Below the pieces are notes generated by a model. It was not told where the DNA came from and made no database searches. It saw only the letters and a program-made list of their open reading frames with translations. Below are positions 11,501 through 22,690 of a DNA stretch of 64,000 nt, piece after piece (position 1 is the first letter of the stretch; the number at the start of each line of letters is the position of its first letter). The DNA lies in NCBI GenBank assembly GCA_914767715.1, contig OU612072.1, positions 2,418,001 through 2,482,000 of the forward strand, given 5' to 3'. Made by a program: the position numbers and the translations under genes. Origin of the DNA: Membranipora membranacea (lineage: Eukaryota > Bryozoa > Gymnolaemata > Cheilostomatida > Membraniporidae).

Positions 11501-13078
11501 AGCTCTGTCCTTAATTTTGATCAATTGCTATCTGCTATCTGTCAAGCAGTGTATGAAATTCAGTACAAGTGCTGACACTTTTTAAGAGTGTGCCCTTTCA
11601 ACAGTTTTGATGTTCTTATGTCACTTCCCCCCAAGCCGTCCCAGATAGGTTCTGACGCCACCAGTAATTTGATTGATTGATAGCTATATCCTTATATTAT
11701 TATTTTCTCAGATTCACTTCAGCCACTGCTCATAACATGGATTATTAAATGGCATAATCAGCCGACAAAACCTCCACCAAGATCGTCTGGAGCAGCGATA
11801 GGTGGTGCAGTGGCAGCTTGTATTATTGTCATAGTTATCGTCATTTTGTTCTACTGGAAGAAAGGCAAAGGTAAACTTTCTGTCCCAGTATATGAAATTA
11901 TAAATGACTTGGTCTATAAAAAGGGTATGGATATTTACCTTATTATTGTAAGAAAGTATTTGTACTAAATTTTATATTCTATCTAAAAGCGGGCCAAAAG
12001 TCACTCCCTATCTTGTGTGTCACTCTCAAAAGAAGCAGTTTTCAGGAAAACCCCTTAGCCAAAATTAACCTTTCTTTATATAGTTGTGTGTATTTATTGG
12101 TATTTCACATGATGCTATTTTATATCTTTATAGGACCACAAAACCAAACTTCTGGTATGTATGTCTTAAGGGTTGTTGGGAAAAAAGAGCTGCTCAATTT
12201 ATTTATAGATTCAGTATCTTGTAATAAAGAAGTGTTTCAAATCTGCATTGCACAATAACTGAGACAGAAATGATATTCTTGAGACCAGTGGTGGTTTCAA
12301 ATTTCATTTCCACACCGTCAAATATTGCTCTATGTTAAATCAGAAGAACTGTATACTCCTGAGTGTGCAAGGGGGCTAAACAATCTTTTAGAATGTTCTC
12401 CAACTCACAACATCTTCAGCACCCATAACCTGGTAGTGGAATAAAATTGTGCTAACACATTTATTTAGCCATCTCACTGTACTCAGACAACGGGTTGTGA
12501 CTCTTAATGGCAATCACATTTTTTAATACTTAATACTAATTTGGCAATCGTATTAAAATAAGCACATACATATTCATCACTGCCATCTACACATCACAGC
12601 CATCTACACATCACAGCATACTTGTGCTAGGATCAACAAAGGCTTCGGCTCTTACTGCTGGGATGAGTTATTCGCCAGTTTATCTTTTTTTTAAATATTT
12701 GGCACTGCAAGGGTAATATAGCTGTAAAAAATATGTTGTTCGAAGCAATAAAAAGAGCATATTCTTTACATATAATTTCTAGTATATTAAGTACAGACAA
12801 CACTATCTAAATTTGACCATTGACAGGGCTATGTACTTACCTCTTGTTGTACCCTACTCTTCTTTGTTTATATTGAGTAAAAATATATCAGATAACACTA
12901 AGTTATCTTTGCAGGAGCTGGCAACTTGCCTGAGCAGCCTGGCAGGAATCACCACCGCAGACGTAAGAGGCATACAACTAGAAGTGTGGTACCTACTGGA
13001 GAACACTCATCCTCACAACAGCCTCAGACCAGCAGGAATCTTGGAAAGTTGACTCTTGATCTAAACAGTGGAGCGTAA
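8508..13078 (+). pseudogene. Ig-receptor copy A: three-Ig transmembrane receptor, probably inactivated
   Basis: Exons by splice sites and comparison with copies B and C: signal-peptide exon 8508-8617 (ATG at 8530; hydrophobic core SVILRLLTVITTA), Ig1 9189-9569, Ig2 first half 9950-10057, Ig2 second half 10782-about 10964, Ig3 11058-11277, stalk plus transmembrane 11712-11870 (AAIGGAVAACIIVIVIVILF), a possible 21-bp microexon 12134-12154, and tail 12915-13078 ending in TAA. Introns are mostly phase 1. Ig domains are recognised by strand-B LTVTC and strand-F YRLKC or FSVIC type cysteines. The Ig3 exon is 220 bp against 231 bp in B and C: 11 bp missing after codon EA shifts the frame into a stop. 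The acceptor before it (TTGAAG) has also lost its pyrimidine tract. The basic tail (HHRRRKRHTTR) has no catalytic domain. An allele without the deletion could be functional. Confidence 0.75.
10565..10623. repeat. 59-bp near-perfect palindrome in an Ig-receptor intron
   Basis: Arms 10565-10593 and 10595-10623 are reverse complements over 29 bp with one mismatch and a 1-bp centre. It lies in the intron between the two Ig2 exons of copy A and has no counterpart in the shorter equivalent introns of B and C, so it arrived after the copies separated. Confidence 0.85.
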
Positions 13079-13389
13079 TATTGAGAGAATGTTATAAATG
13101 ACATTGATGATTACACAACAACAATATTCTCATTCAAATTAAAGAAAGAGGCCATACTAGGGGTAGGAACTCTTGCGGAAGAAAACCATCTATTTGACAT
13201 GTGATCTCATCACTTATATGCAAAAAGATCTAGAGCTGTCTTTGCTCATTTCTCAGATTTTCAGTTTGATTAAAAAAAGCTTTGTAGTGTTTATTCAAAT
13301 AGCTCTAGTCAGATCGAGCATATTGAAATTTTCCTTGGGAGCAAAATTTTATCTTTTGCTAGCATAATTTTGCAAAGAGTGACCATAAT

Positions 13390-13610
13390 CAACAATAAAA
13401 TTTTAAATCATTGTTTAATTTTAGGAAATTTTGCAGATTTAGATTAATTGACTGAGTGAACGCTAGCAATGCAATCAAACCATGCCACCCATCAATCAGT
13501 AAGATAAAGAGAAGGTACCGTTTCCCCCCATTTGAAGTCTGATGCCTCAAAGCAATCATTAGTTCTCTGTGTGTAATGGTCATAATCAAACTCTTACTTA
13601 AAAAAAGGAT
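13390..13610 (-). repeat. Conserved 3'-flanking motif of the Ig-receptor genes (copy beside A)
   Basis: Its reverse complement carries AAGAGT, TGATTATGACCAT, then GGCATGGTTTGATTGCA. The same ordered motif lies downstream of B (44925-45110), downstream of C (53715-53890), and alone at 49930-50110. Its constant position relative to the last exon suggests 3' UTR or downstream DNA that was copied with the gene. Confidence 0.6.
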
Positions 13611-14309
13611 TGTTGGCTGCGATCACCAATATGCTGTTTCCACGGTGAAGCTGCTATGTGACTGGCATATAATCAAAAACATTCAACTTAAATATCTTAT
13701 ACATCAGGCATTCAATTAATTAATTATAGTCATGGATATGTGGCTGTCATCACTACTGTCATGCATGTCTTTGTGAAGATAATTTTGTGAACCAAGTTTG
13801 ACAACAATAAAAGATTGTACAGAAGAGTAACTTTAGGAATAAATATCAATGTTCACAGCTTGCGACCAAAACTGAGAACCATTGGTGCGCTAGCAAGCTG
13901 CTGCAATTGACTTGAAAGCCTCAATCCAACAGCCAATATGCTTCTCTGCATGGTTTTTGACTCACAACTTCTGATCAAACTGTTCAATGACCTTCTCACT
14001 TTCACATTATATCCATCAGTGTCCCTAATCCACAAAATTTCAGTTTTGTTTTTCTGATAAACGAATGTGTATAGAAAAACTCTAACCAGTGCCTCATATC
14101 TCTTTTTCAAAAAATGTTTTGGAAAAAATAGAAAAAACGGCTGCATCACAGTCCTGTGTTCTACCACATTAATTAGTATAACCAGTTGAGGGTGTGCTAT
14201 TTGTATTTTTTTGTCTGATATATGCCCTGAAAGCTTGAAATCAATTAAAAATAAAAAAACAGCTTACTTTATCATATATCTCCATCATGCATCAATGAAA
14301 ATCAGTAAG
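13611..14309. other. Intergenic, no recognisable gene
   Basis: A 104-codon frame on the minus strand (14167-13853) is rich in aromatic and basic residues and has no recognised domain. It is treated as chance or an old transposon fragment. Nothing else is seen. Confidence 0.4.
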
Positions 14310-14475
14310 CTTCGGCGGCTTGGATGGCCGAGTGTGCCCGAGGTTCAACTCCCGATTGTGACCAAAATAGAAGCAAAGAGGTGAATGTGATTAACCAATA
14401 TTTTTATATATACCGCAATTATAACATGCTTGTTGCGCGAGAGGCCCGAGTTTGAATCCCGGTGGAGACGGATTT
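14310..14475 (+). repeat. Two tRNA-like SINE heads in tandem
   Basis: The first has TGGCCGAGTGTG (A-box side) and GAGGTTCAACTCC (B-box) at about 14324-14353. The second has GCGCGAGAGGCCCGAGTTTG followed by AATCCCGG at about 14437-14462. The second closely resembles the element at 16960-17040, so one SINE family of tRNA-Ser/Leu type, with a long variable arm, is likely. Confidence 0.45.
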
Positions 14476-14689
14476 TTGTTTGTTTTTAATACCCTATTGG
14501 CAACCAAAAGAGTAGTAAGCAATATTCGGAAAAACCTATTGCTCGCTCCTAGACTTAGCAAAATAAGATTGTAATGCCATACTATCAGCTACAACAGTGC
14601 ACTCTAAAGTGTAAGCTCTCCATCACATAATAAACCTTAGTCTTAGATTGGCATTGCCCATTTAAAACAGTTAAACTGAGATCAGATCA

Positions 14690-16391
14690 GCTAGGGTGGA
14701 TGACTAACCGTCTCCGCAACCTAATAGAAAGCAGAGATCGAGCCTTTAGAAAGAAAAAGAGAACAAAGTGCAATGGGCGGTGAGAGCAGCCAAACGAGAC
14801 TATGTCCAAGAAACTCTAAACAGCAAGCAAAACACCAAGCAAGGGTGGAACACGCTCAAATCCATCACCGAACCTCAAAAGCCAGAAACAAACTGCGCCC
14901 CCATCATAGATAGCCTGCCCATGTTACCCCGGGTCTTCTGTGATCTATTAAATATGTATCATGCTAATGTTGGAGGTGATTACATAAACAGCCCTGAGAA
15001 TCCAAACCCACCAGTAAATGCTACTGCACTCGACCCTCTGAGCCGTGGTGAGATCAAATTATTATTAAATAGACTCCACACCAATTAAACCACATCTACA
15101 GAGGGTTTTCCAACATGGGTGTCAGCTGATGGCTCTGAGGATATATGCGCGCCACTACAAAATATAATAAACACAATTATGACATCAATGGAGTTCCCAC
15201 GTAAGTCGAAACGGGCGCAGATCAAGCCTATCCCTAAAATCTCCGCACCAACACAAATGAAGGATTACCGCTTTATCTCACTACTTATTCACTTGGGCAA
15301 ACTGTCCGAGGAAATAATCATAAATAAAATGAAAAGTAAGCTGACAGAGATAGTTGACATAAATCAATACGCTTACCAACCCAACATCAGTACTGTTGAC
15401 GCTCTGATACAACTATTAGACGTCTTCTGCGAGAACCTAGATAACGCTAGCACCAAATTCATCCAACTGGCAGGTGTTGACTTTTTCTAAAGGCTTCAAC
15501 AGGCTTCGACAGGCTACAACCAAACCTACTAGTCAACAAAATGAGGGTACATTGCTTCAACGAAAATATAACAACACAAGTTGCTGCCTTCCTTTCTGAT
15601 CGCTTCCAGTCTGTTAGATTCAGCTCAAACCACTCATCTTCATTCATCCCAACACATGTTGGTACGCCACATGGTACAGAATTAGGGCCGATACTATGGC
15701 TTATTTATGGTAATAACTTTTTACAGGCGGTTTAGATTGAATGCACATCTTTGCAGCCACAGTCATCAGTTAAATTTTTGGGTGCTTTTGTTGATCAAAA
15801 ACTAAATTTTAACAAGCACATTGATTGCCTGATATCTAAATGTAATACTCGACTGTTTTTATGTGTAAACTGGAATTAATCGGTCTAAATGTTGAAAGTC
15901 TGAAAACTTCACTACAAACATTCGTTTCATCATGTGGTATGCCATTCCAGCATTTTATACTTTTTTGTCTGAGCACAACAAATCAAGGCTTGAAAGTGTA
16001 CAAAAGGCAGCATTGAGAGTTATCCTCCCAGAATTTGACTATGAGGAACGCTGTTAAGCTCTTGAACTTACCAACCTCAATGATTTTATGTTTACAAGCT
16101 GTGCTAATCATTTCAGTGATATAATGTCTTAAGGAATGAGTCTCATCCTCTGTACAATCGTATCATTTTTAATACCAATCAAAGATTACCCTCACGTAAT
16201 GCCTATAAATTCAGACCCAGACGCAGCCGTACCACCTAACGCCAGTGCAGTTTTTTTAATTATTTTTTAAATTTTTACAACAACAATTTTATGTAAAACT
16301 GAGTTACACCAAGAGCTGTCATATACATACATTTTTACATCATCCTCACCATGATATCGTAATGTAAAAATACAAATCAATCAATCAATCA
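14690..16391 (+). mobile_element. Non-LTR retrotransposon of a second type (LINE-3 copy), 5' truncated and decayed
   Basis: Coding remains run from the linker before the RT (LIESRDRAF at about 14730; frame 14768-15088), through RT fingers and palm (frame 15119-15490: IKPIPKISAP, HLGKLSEEIIINKM, NQYAYQ, VDALIQLLD), to the VGTPHGTELGPIL block (frame 15541-15735). The catalytic YADD block is absent: sequence jumps from that block to the thumb motif KFLGAFVDQKLNF near 15776, so part of the palm was deleted. The C-terminal remnant after 15880 is full of stops. The 3' end carries a short ATCAATCAATCAATC microsatellite at about 16377-16391, a typical LINE tail. The related copy at 52270-53710 lies on the other strand. 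Confidence 0.8.
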
Positions 16392-16959
16392 TCTATATTT
16401 TTTTCAGAAAATGTGTTTCAAAAGTGCCATTAGAAATAACAAAAACGGTTGACTAAAAAATAATGATTGAATTTTCATTTCATCTATTTTACTTCCCTGT
16501 GGCTTAATTTGTTTTGTTACCTATTTATTTACTCAAACTAAATTGACCCTAACGATCAGAGATACACAAGTTAATAGTTTAGTCTCGATGTCAGCGTGAA
16601 GACACGGTGTTGCTTCAGCCAACCGAGTTTTTATCTGCATCAAAGTGAAGTGGGTTAGGATTGGCTGTTTCTTTTAAATGTCATGTCAAAATATTGCCTT
16701 GATCTAGACGACCATACTCCTGCTTCATTTGGCAACCTTATTGGATAAGAGGGTTTTTTGGGTTTTGGCAGTATCAAAATAATGTTTAGATTGAAGTTCA
16801 TCGATGAATGGAAGGAAAAACAACCTGCTATCCAGCTACATTACCCAAACCTGTTGTGTCTAGCTAGATCAACTTGTTCTATTACCTATTCATTACTACT
16901 TACACCCACTTCATCATTAAATTTAAACACATGGATTATTTTGCACTGAGCTTTGCAAG
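16392..16959. other. Intergenic, nothing recognised
   Basis: AT-rich sequence with no domain-bearing frame, repeat or RNA gene that I can see. Confidence 0.4.
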
Positions 16960-17040
16960 GTTCAGCGGCCCAGTGTGGCTGTGTGGTTGGAGTGTCTGAT
17001 CTCAGCGCGAGAGGCCCGAGTTCAAATTCCGGGGAGGCAA
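16960..17040 (+). repeat. tRNA-like SINE head
   Basis: GTGTGGCTGTGTGGTTGGAG, then GCGCGAGAGGCCCGAGTTC, then AAATTCCGGGGAGGC follow the order of a tRNA with a long variable arm (Ser/Leu class): A-box side, anticodon region, variable arm, B-box. The acceptor ends do not pair well and no terminator T-run follows at once, so a SINE or tRNA pseudogene is more likely than a working tRNA. Confidence 0.5.
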
Positions 17041-17894
17041 GATTAATAAAAACAAGAAGGGAGCGTGGGAACAAGGCCCCTTATTTTGATATAATATATT
17101 TAAATATACCACTACATTCTACGGCGATATTCACTTTGTGGGGGGAGTTCTGCCACATAATAGGACAATGATACTCCGGCTGTCTACCTCATAGGTTGCA
17201 TGGAAATGACAGCCATTTTAATTTGCACTTATAATGACATCGCCAATTGGCCATCCACTCAATCGACAACCAGATTGTAAATCATCCACACCCCTGAAGT
17301 TTTGTGGCATTTATGATTGCGGCATTTCTAGTTACATATTGTAATGTTTTGAGGATGGATGAGCATATAAAAAAAAAGCTCCTCTCAGTTTGTTTTGATG
17401 GCTCCCTGCAGGTCACATGACTTGTCACAACGTAATGTTATTTCAGTCTGATGAGAGTATTGGCTGTTGTGATAATAGCATTCATGGTAACGAAAAAGGT
17501 AGCTTAGGAAATTAATCTTGAGCTATTCTACAAACTTCATGAATTTCCATGTACACCATCCATCTGTGTAGCACTATAATACTTATCCCTCTCAAATGGC
17601 TATTTCTAGGAAAGCATGCATTATCTAGCCAAGGCTTGCGTAATTGCTTATAGTCCTGTAAATCATAGCAGTTGTACAATAAGACTGTCAGTAAGTCACG
17701 TAATGAGATATCTTGGTTTAAAGTCTCACATCCAGACGCATAATCAAGTTCTGAAGCAGAAGTGTCTAATATTTGTAAAATAATATGTGTTAATGTAGGA
17801 TCAGTGGTACACAAGTCAAGGGCTAAAACTGATATTGAAAAATGTATGATTAAAATAAAGGTTGATTAAAATCAGATGACATATCACACGCCAC
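17041..17894. other. Intergenic; one unrecognised 100-codon frame
   Basis: On the minus strand 17814-17512 is open for 100 codons with protein-like composition (LDYASGCETLNQDISLRDL, KPWLDNACFPRN). I do not recognise it. It could be an exon or a piece of a transposon ORF. No splice sites or paralogue in the window support either reading. Confidence 0.3.
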
Positions 17895-18080
17895 ATCCCG
17901 AAGCATGGGCGGCGAAATACTAGTTGCCTTAGGGGCTAGGCTGCAATATCTGCACCCATTTGCTCTCAGTTTGCAGGCAGGTCGGAGCACACCTGGGGGT
18001 CCAACCAAACCCCAGCATTCAGTAGACTTCAGTGGGATTCGAACCCACGACCTTCAACATTTGCATATTCCATACCCAAT
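17895..18080 (-). repeat. tRNA-derived SINE, minus orientation
   Basis: Read on the minus strand, GGTCGTGGGTTCGAATCCCA (B-box, about 18052-18033) is followed by a non-tRNA body ending at CCAGGTGTGCTCCGACCTGC (17999-17980). The same body, with GGTGTGCTCCGACC, occurs at 43790-43985, so these are two members of one SINE family with a tRNA head and a unique body. Confidence 0.6.
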
Positions 18081-19440
18081 AAAATGAATGAACTGTCTGT
18101 TTTTGTTGTTGAATCTTAAAAATATTGAATATCTTTTGTGATTATTGATAACCGATGTTAGATAATTCAATTTGGTGCACTTGTTACATTGTCTGCAACC
18201 TATTACGCTTATGGTTTGACTTATCTGATGAGAAACCTGTTCCCTACCGATATATGAATATATAATGATGTTATATACAAGTTGAAGGACATGAAACAGT
18301 CTGCATGTCAATGACGATAAAAAGGTTTAACAATTATAAAATCTTTCAAGATGGATTTATCATCCAAAAAATGTCTGTTAAATCTGATTTCGTTTGCCAG
18401 CCTACAAGGTTTACAAATTGTAATCCATAGCAAATTTAGCTTCTAATTACCATTGATATTACCGTCATTACATTGAGCATAGCATTTCTTGTCTAGACAG
18501 GCTACATTGATCCATATTTAACGATAAACAGCACAATGGTTAATCCTCCATTGATTTATAAATCACTTGAAAATCAATATTTTGGGGTAGGCCTACACTG
18601 TGGCACACATTGTGACACTGTAATTAAACTAAAAACTAATTAGCTTGGTGATAAGAATTAATAAAGTTATTGAATTCCTACACAATTTCGTACCTTATTT
18701 TCTTTAAAAAATGATTAATAAAAAATAAAAGATTGCGTTTAAGAAATTAGTCAACAGAGTCAAATATAATTGAGGAGGGTGTAGCTATGGTGATTTGCAA
18801 TAATATTTATCATTCACTGGGAAAATTGTTAGATGTAAATCAGGCATTATTAGATTGTCCATTGTATATGAGAGCCCTACATGTGCTGTCAACAACAGCC
18901 TAATACATGTTATCTTAGATTCATGACGCATTTGGCGCCAAAATGGAGCACATGTACAGAATCGGAATTGGTTGATCTATCAACCTGGTCAGGGTTGGGA
19001 GAAAATGAATCTGACCAAACTTCCTCTTCAATAGAGAATTGCATTAAGACTAGCCTTCATAAAGCCATTAACACTTTGTGTAGGCACCGGCATGAGCCAA
19101 ATTGTTGTTGCTCCAAAGTCTCTAATTTGTTGTGTCAGCTATTTAAATGCTCAGAATAATGGATCAGAATTTGATAAAAAATGAATTGTTACAACATCTG
19201 CCGCTACCTAAACACCGAGCTTCAACACGACCCCACCGTGCAAGCAGCCGTAACGCTACAATCCCTCAACACACTGCTCTTGCTAGCAAATGTCTGTTAG
19301 TAAAGTTCGGCAAATTTTGATATGATGATTTTCAATGAAACTTACAATTTTTATGCAAGCACCAATATGTAAATCAGATCAAATATATACATTTTTAATG
19401 TATTTCAGATTGATCAATTAAGTAATAATCAATCAATCAA
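18081..19440. other. Intergenic; one unrecognised Cys-rich frame
   Basis: A 92-codon plus frame at 18881-19159 has many cysteines (MCCQQQPNTC, CRHRHEPNCCCSKV) and no recognisable domain spacing. Nothing else is seen. Confidence 0.35.
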
Positions 19441-19446
19441 ATGTTT

Positions 19447-20140
19447 TTAGTTGTGACTTTGTCATTCAATGCTGTAACTTCTACAAGTGAAAGTTACTAT
19501 ATTGGTCAGTCGCTCTTAATACCACGTCAACGTTTCATCGTCCCCGCGCCGTCATCGCAAGAGTACCTTTTCAGTTTGTTGTAAAATTTGGCCGGGCAGG
19601 ATTTAACATTGTCGGTTCTTTTCGACATCGGACATATGGAAAGTCACGCCAGATGGTGATACTCCTGTCTACCAAGCAGATTGTAACGTGACATAATGAT
19701 AACACAGCTACCATAAAGTTACTAGTGCTCACGATTTGTGTACATTTGAGTTTATACGCTACGGTACTCAATATGGAGACTACTCTGACTCCTCCCTTAT
19801 TATGGGAGCTGTAAAAGGTAACAAATCGTTCAGACAGGTTCACAAAACTCCATGTAGTGCCAATTAGAGATCGTTGAGTGTTGTTTTTGTAACAAATTAC
19901 AATCTGCTGGTCAACCTACCCGGTAATAGCCTATTAGGAATATTTTATCGCTCACAAGTGAACACAAAGCAGCGGAAGGCAGTTACAATATAATTACATA
20001 GCTATATAACACTGCTCTGTTAATCAATCATTATTTTACAGAACTTCCACATGACCTCCTGATAATTATTGTCAGGAAGCAATTTTAGAAACTCAGACTC
20101 TTGTTCATCATCCTTGAAACAGAGTTACTATAGATATAGA
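19447..20140 (+). pseudogene. Ig-receptor fossil: remains of Ig1 and the first Ig2 exon
   Basis: After an AG at about 19449 the plus strand reads VTLSFNAVTSTSESYYIG, matching the start of Ig1 in copies A-C (VVFN..TTTG.SYYIGQ). The rest of the exon is broken by stops, and its end still shows a YYGSCKR-like match to the exon end before 19820. Near 20041, after CAG, a frame starting ELPHDLL matches the EPPQNLV start of the Ig2 exon. No transmembrane or tail exon follows. It is a decayed member of the receptor family in the same orientation as A. Confidence 0.65.
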
Positions 20141-20734
20141 TTTAGGACATGCCTTGCCCGCCCAATTAAAAAAACCTAAACCCAAAATTTGGCGACGTCA
20201 TAGCGTGACACTGAATTCCAGCAACATGTCAAAAACTATTGTCACTATTGTCCACGTAAAAAGCCATTGCAAGTTCTTAAAGCAAAAAATGCTGTCAATA
20301 CATAAAGACTACCTTTATATCATGCAGCCATGACAACAACGCCTGATTTGGCTTGTAAAACAACGGCATTGATATTCACATACCGATAGCTAAGCCATCA
20401 GTGTTGACAATGCTATAATGAAAGTGAGCTGTGTCAGTTGTTGGCCCGGGTTGACAAACGTAATTACCCTAGTGCCCTCACTAACCCAGTGCTGGCCAGC
20501 ATTGATGTATAAAAAATGATGTGCCATTTTGCAATTTTTAATTATCATACTTCTAAAATAATCAAAATTTTGACAGAAATGCACTTCTGACAAAACGAGA
20601 AATAAAATTATGTGAAAACCTTATCTAGGCTGAATTGGTATTTCTAATATGGGCGTCCTACAAGGTCTTGGTGAGGGCAGTGGGCATTTCTTGTGAAGAC
20701 AGAATTCGTTTTGTATTTCATTTTGTAAAGGCAT
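20141..20734. other. Intergenic, nothing recognised
   Basis: No domain-bearing frame. Just before the LINE at 20735 there is a short direct repeat of GCATTTCGTTTTGTAAAG (about 20710-20750). Confidence 0.4.
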
Positions 20735-22690
20735 TTCGTTTTGTAAAGACAGAAGTTTTACCGCCATGGCTTGATATCGACGTCTCTAGACAAATGAAAC
20801 TAAGGGATTCACTAAAACACTCTCAAATCTGGGATGATTACAAAAAGCAGAGAAATTTAGTTACAAATCTTATAAACAAAAAAAAGAAGACGTAATTTTC
20901 TGGTTTGGTTAAAACTCAGCAAATAATAATACAAAACCAATTTGGGACGCCCTCAACATCGGAAAGACAAAGAAAAAGTCTTCTAGTTCTTTTTCAACTC
21001 TTACCAGCAAAGACCTGAACAATCATTTCTCAACAATCGCTGATATACTAGGTCATTGGTTTAGAAAGGAAAATCATTCAAAAAGTACCTCTAAAATCAG
21101 AGATAATATACTACCTACAAGCTCTCAGGAAAAATTCTTGTCTAACTTTAAAAGATTTACTCCTGCATCAATTTGCCTATATCTCAAGTCTTTTTCTGAT
21201 AAGAAATCGACTGGTCCTGATGGTATCTCAGTTATGATGCTTAAAAAGACGCTCCCTTTTGTCGTTAATATATTGACCGACATCTTCAATCAGATTCTTA
21301 TTGAGGGTGATTTCCCCAAATGTTGGAAGACAGCTAGAGAAATCCCTGTTTTTAAGGGTGGAGATCCGAATGATCCATCAAATTACAGACCTATATCAAT
21401 TCTGCCTATATTGTCAAAGATTTTTGAAAAACATATAAATAAATGTTTAATGACTTTCCTGACTGACATAAAAGCTATTCAACCTCTTCAATCAGGATTC
21501 AGAAGTAATTACTCTTGCTCTGATGCTGTACATAAAGTGGTGTCAGATGTGCTCCACCAAAAGCAAAAAAATAGGTGTGTTATAGGAATGTTCTTGGACT
21601 TCTGTAAGGCTTTCGACTGTGTAAACCATGATATCTTGTTTAATAAACTCACTTCCTATAAAATAATTCGTCCCGCATTGAAGTTGATAAAATCATTTCT
21701 TGATGACCGGCAACAATATGTATTTTATAATCAAATTGCTTCAGAAAAAAACCAATTAACATAGGTGTCCCACAGGGTTCAATTTCAGCTTCAACTTTAT
21801 TTCTTGTGTTCATAAATGATATGTTAAATTTACCCCTGTCCTCAACTGCTTATGCGTACGCAGACGATACTGCATTTATATGCCATCAGAAAGATCCGCA
21901 GTCTCTGGAGCAACATTGTAGGAGTGACCTGGGTGTCATCCAAGAATGGTGCTATAATAATCGGATGACCATAAATATAAAAAAAATCCCATTACCTTGT
22001 TTTTGGCAATGCAAAACATAAATTTGATTTAAAATTCTCCAATACCACCCTGTTACGATCATCTACCACTAAACTACTCGGCTTTATAATTAGTGATTCG
22101 ATGTCATTTGATAATCATATTGAATATATAAAAACTAAAATACAAAAAAATACCAATTTGTCACAATTATGCAGAACATTTTTGACCACACAATCAGCCA
22201 GACAGTTTTATTTTCAATTCATACATTGCCACATCATAAATGGAACACAATTTTTTTTGAATATTAGTCCAAAATATCAGCTAGACTCACTTTATGTTTA
22301 TCAGAAAGCTGCGCTAAGAATTATTGCAAATATTCATTACAATCCAGTTCAATTATCAAATACGTTTTTCTTATGTCGTACTTTAAAAATATTGCCACTT
22401 CCTAGTCTTCTTATATATTTTAATTCCCTCTATGCCTACAGAATAATGTATAACATCATACCTAGCTATATTAATGATCCTTTTCTTTCTAGAAATTAAA
22501 GATACCCCAAACGCGATAATTTTCTTATTTTACCTACTCATGATAAACTAAATTGCAATTGCTTCATCTTTTAATAATCTTCCTTTGTCAATACGCTCAC
22601 TGAGCGAAGTAACATTGTCAGATGACATTTTCTTATGTAATCATCATAAAGAACATCATGTTTTATAATTACCTTAGTGTATAAGAGCAG
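20735..22690 (+). mobile_element. Non-LTR retrotransposon, second copy of the first family (LINE-2 copy), 5' truncated
   Basis: It begins in the linker before the RT (FVKTEVLPPW, matching YVKSEVLPMW of the copy at 3465) and runs to the C-terminal domain. Frames: 20735-20895; RT fingers and palm 21138-21764 (STGPDGISVMML, SGFRSNYSCSD, FLDFCKAFDCVNHDIL); the YADD frame 21806-22021, with catalytic YADD at 21857-21868; C-terminal domain 22101-22499 (QKAALRIIANIH). A one-base frameshift lies just before the GVPQGS-like block near 21765, and others at about 20895-21130 and 22010. ORF1 and endonuclease are absent, as expected for 5' truncation during reverse transcription. The exact 3' end is unclear. 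Confidence 0.85.
21138..22499 (+). pseudogene. LINE-2 reverse transcriptase and C-terminal domain, frameshifted
   Basis: RT blocks are in the expected order. Block 1 is GPDGISVMMLKKTLPF, then the IPVFKGG.DP.NYRPISILP block, then AFDCVNHDI with the first catalytic Asp in FLDF, then GVPQGS-like sequence at 21764-21785 in a shifted frame, then AYADDTAFI with two catalytic Asp, then IKEWCYNN-like helix sequence. It is better preserved than the copy at 3465, but three frame breaks prevent a single product. Confidence 0.85.

Noticed and set aside
12813-13052. 79-codon frame over the receptor tail exon
   Set aside because: It is the tail exon read in a different frame; the frame kept by phase and by copies B and C ends at 13076-13078.
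16960-17040. A working tRNA-Ser or tRNA-Leu gene
   Set aside because: Promoter boxes are present but the acceptor stem does not pair and related decayed copies lie at 14310-14475.
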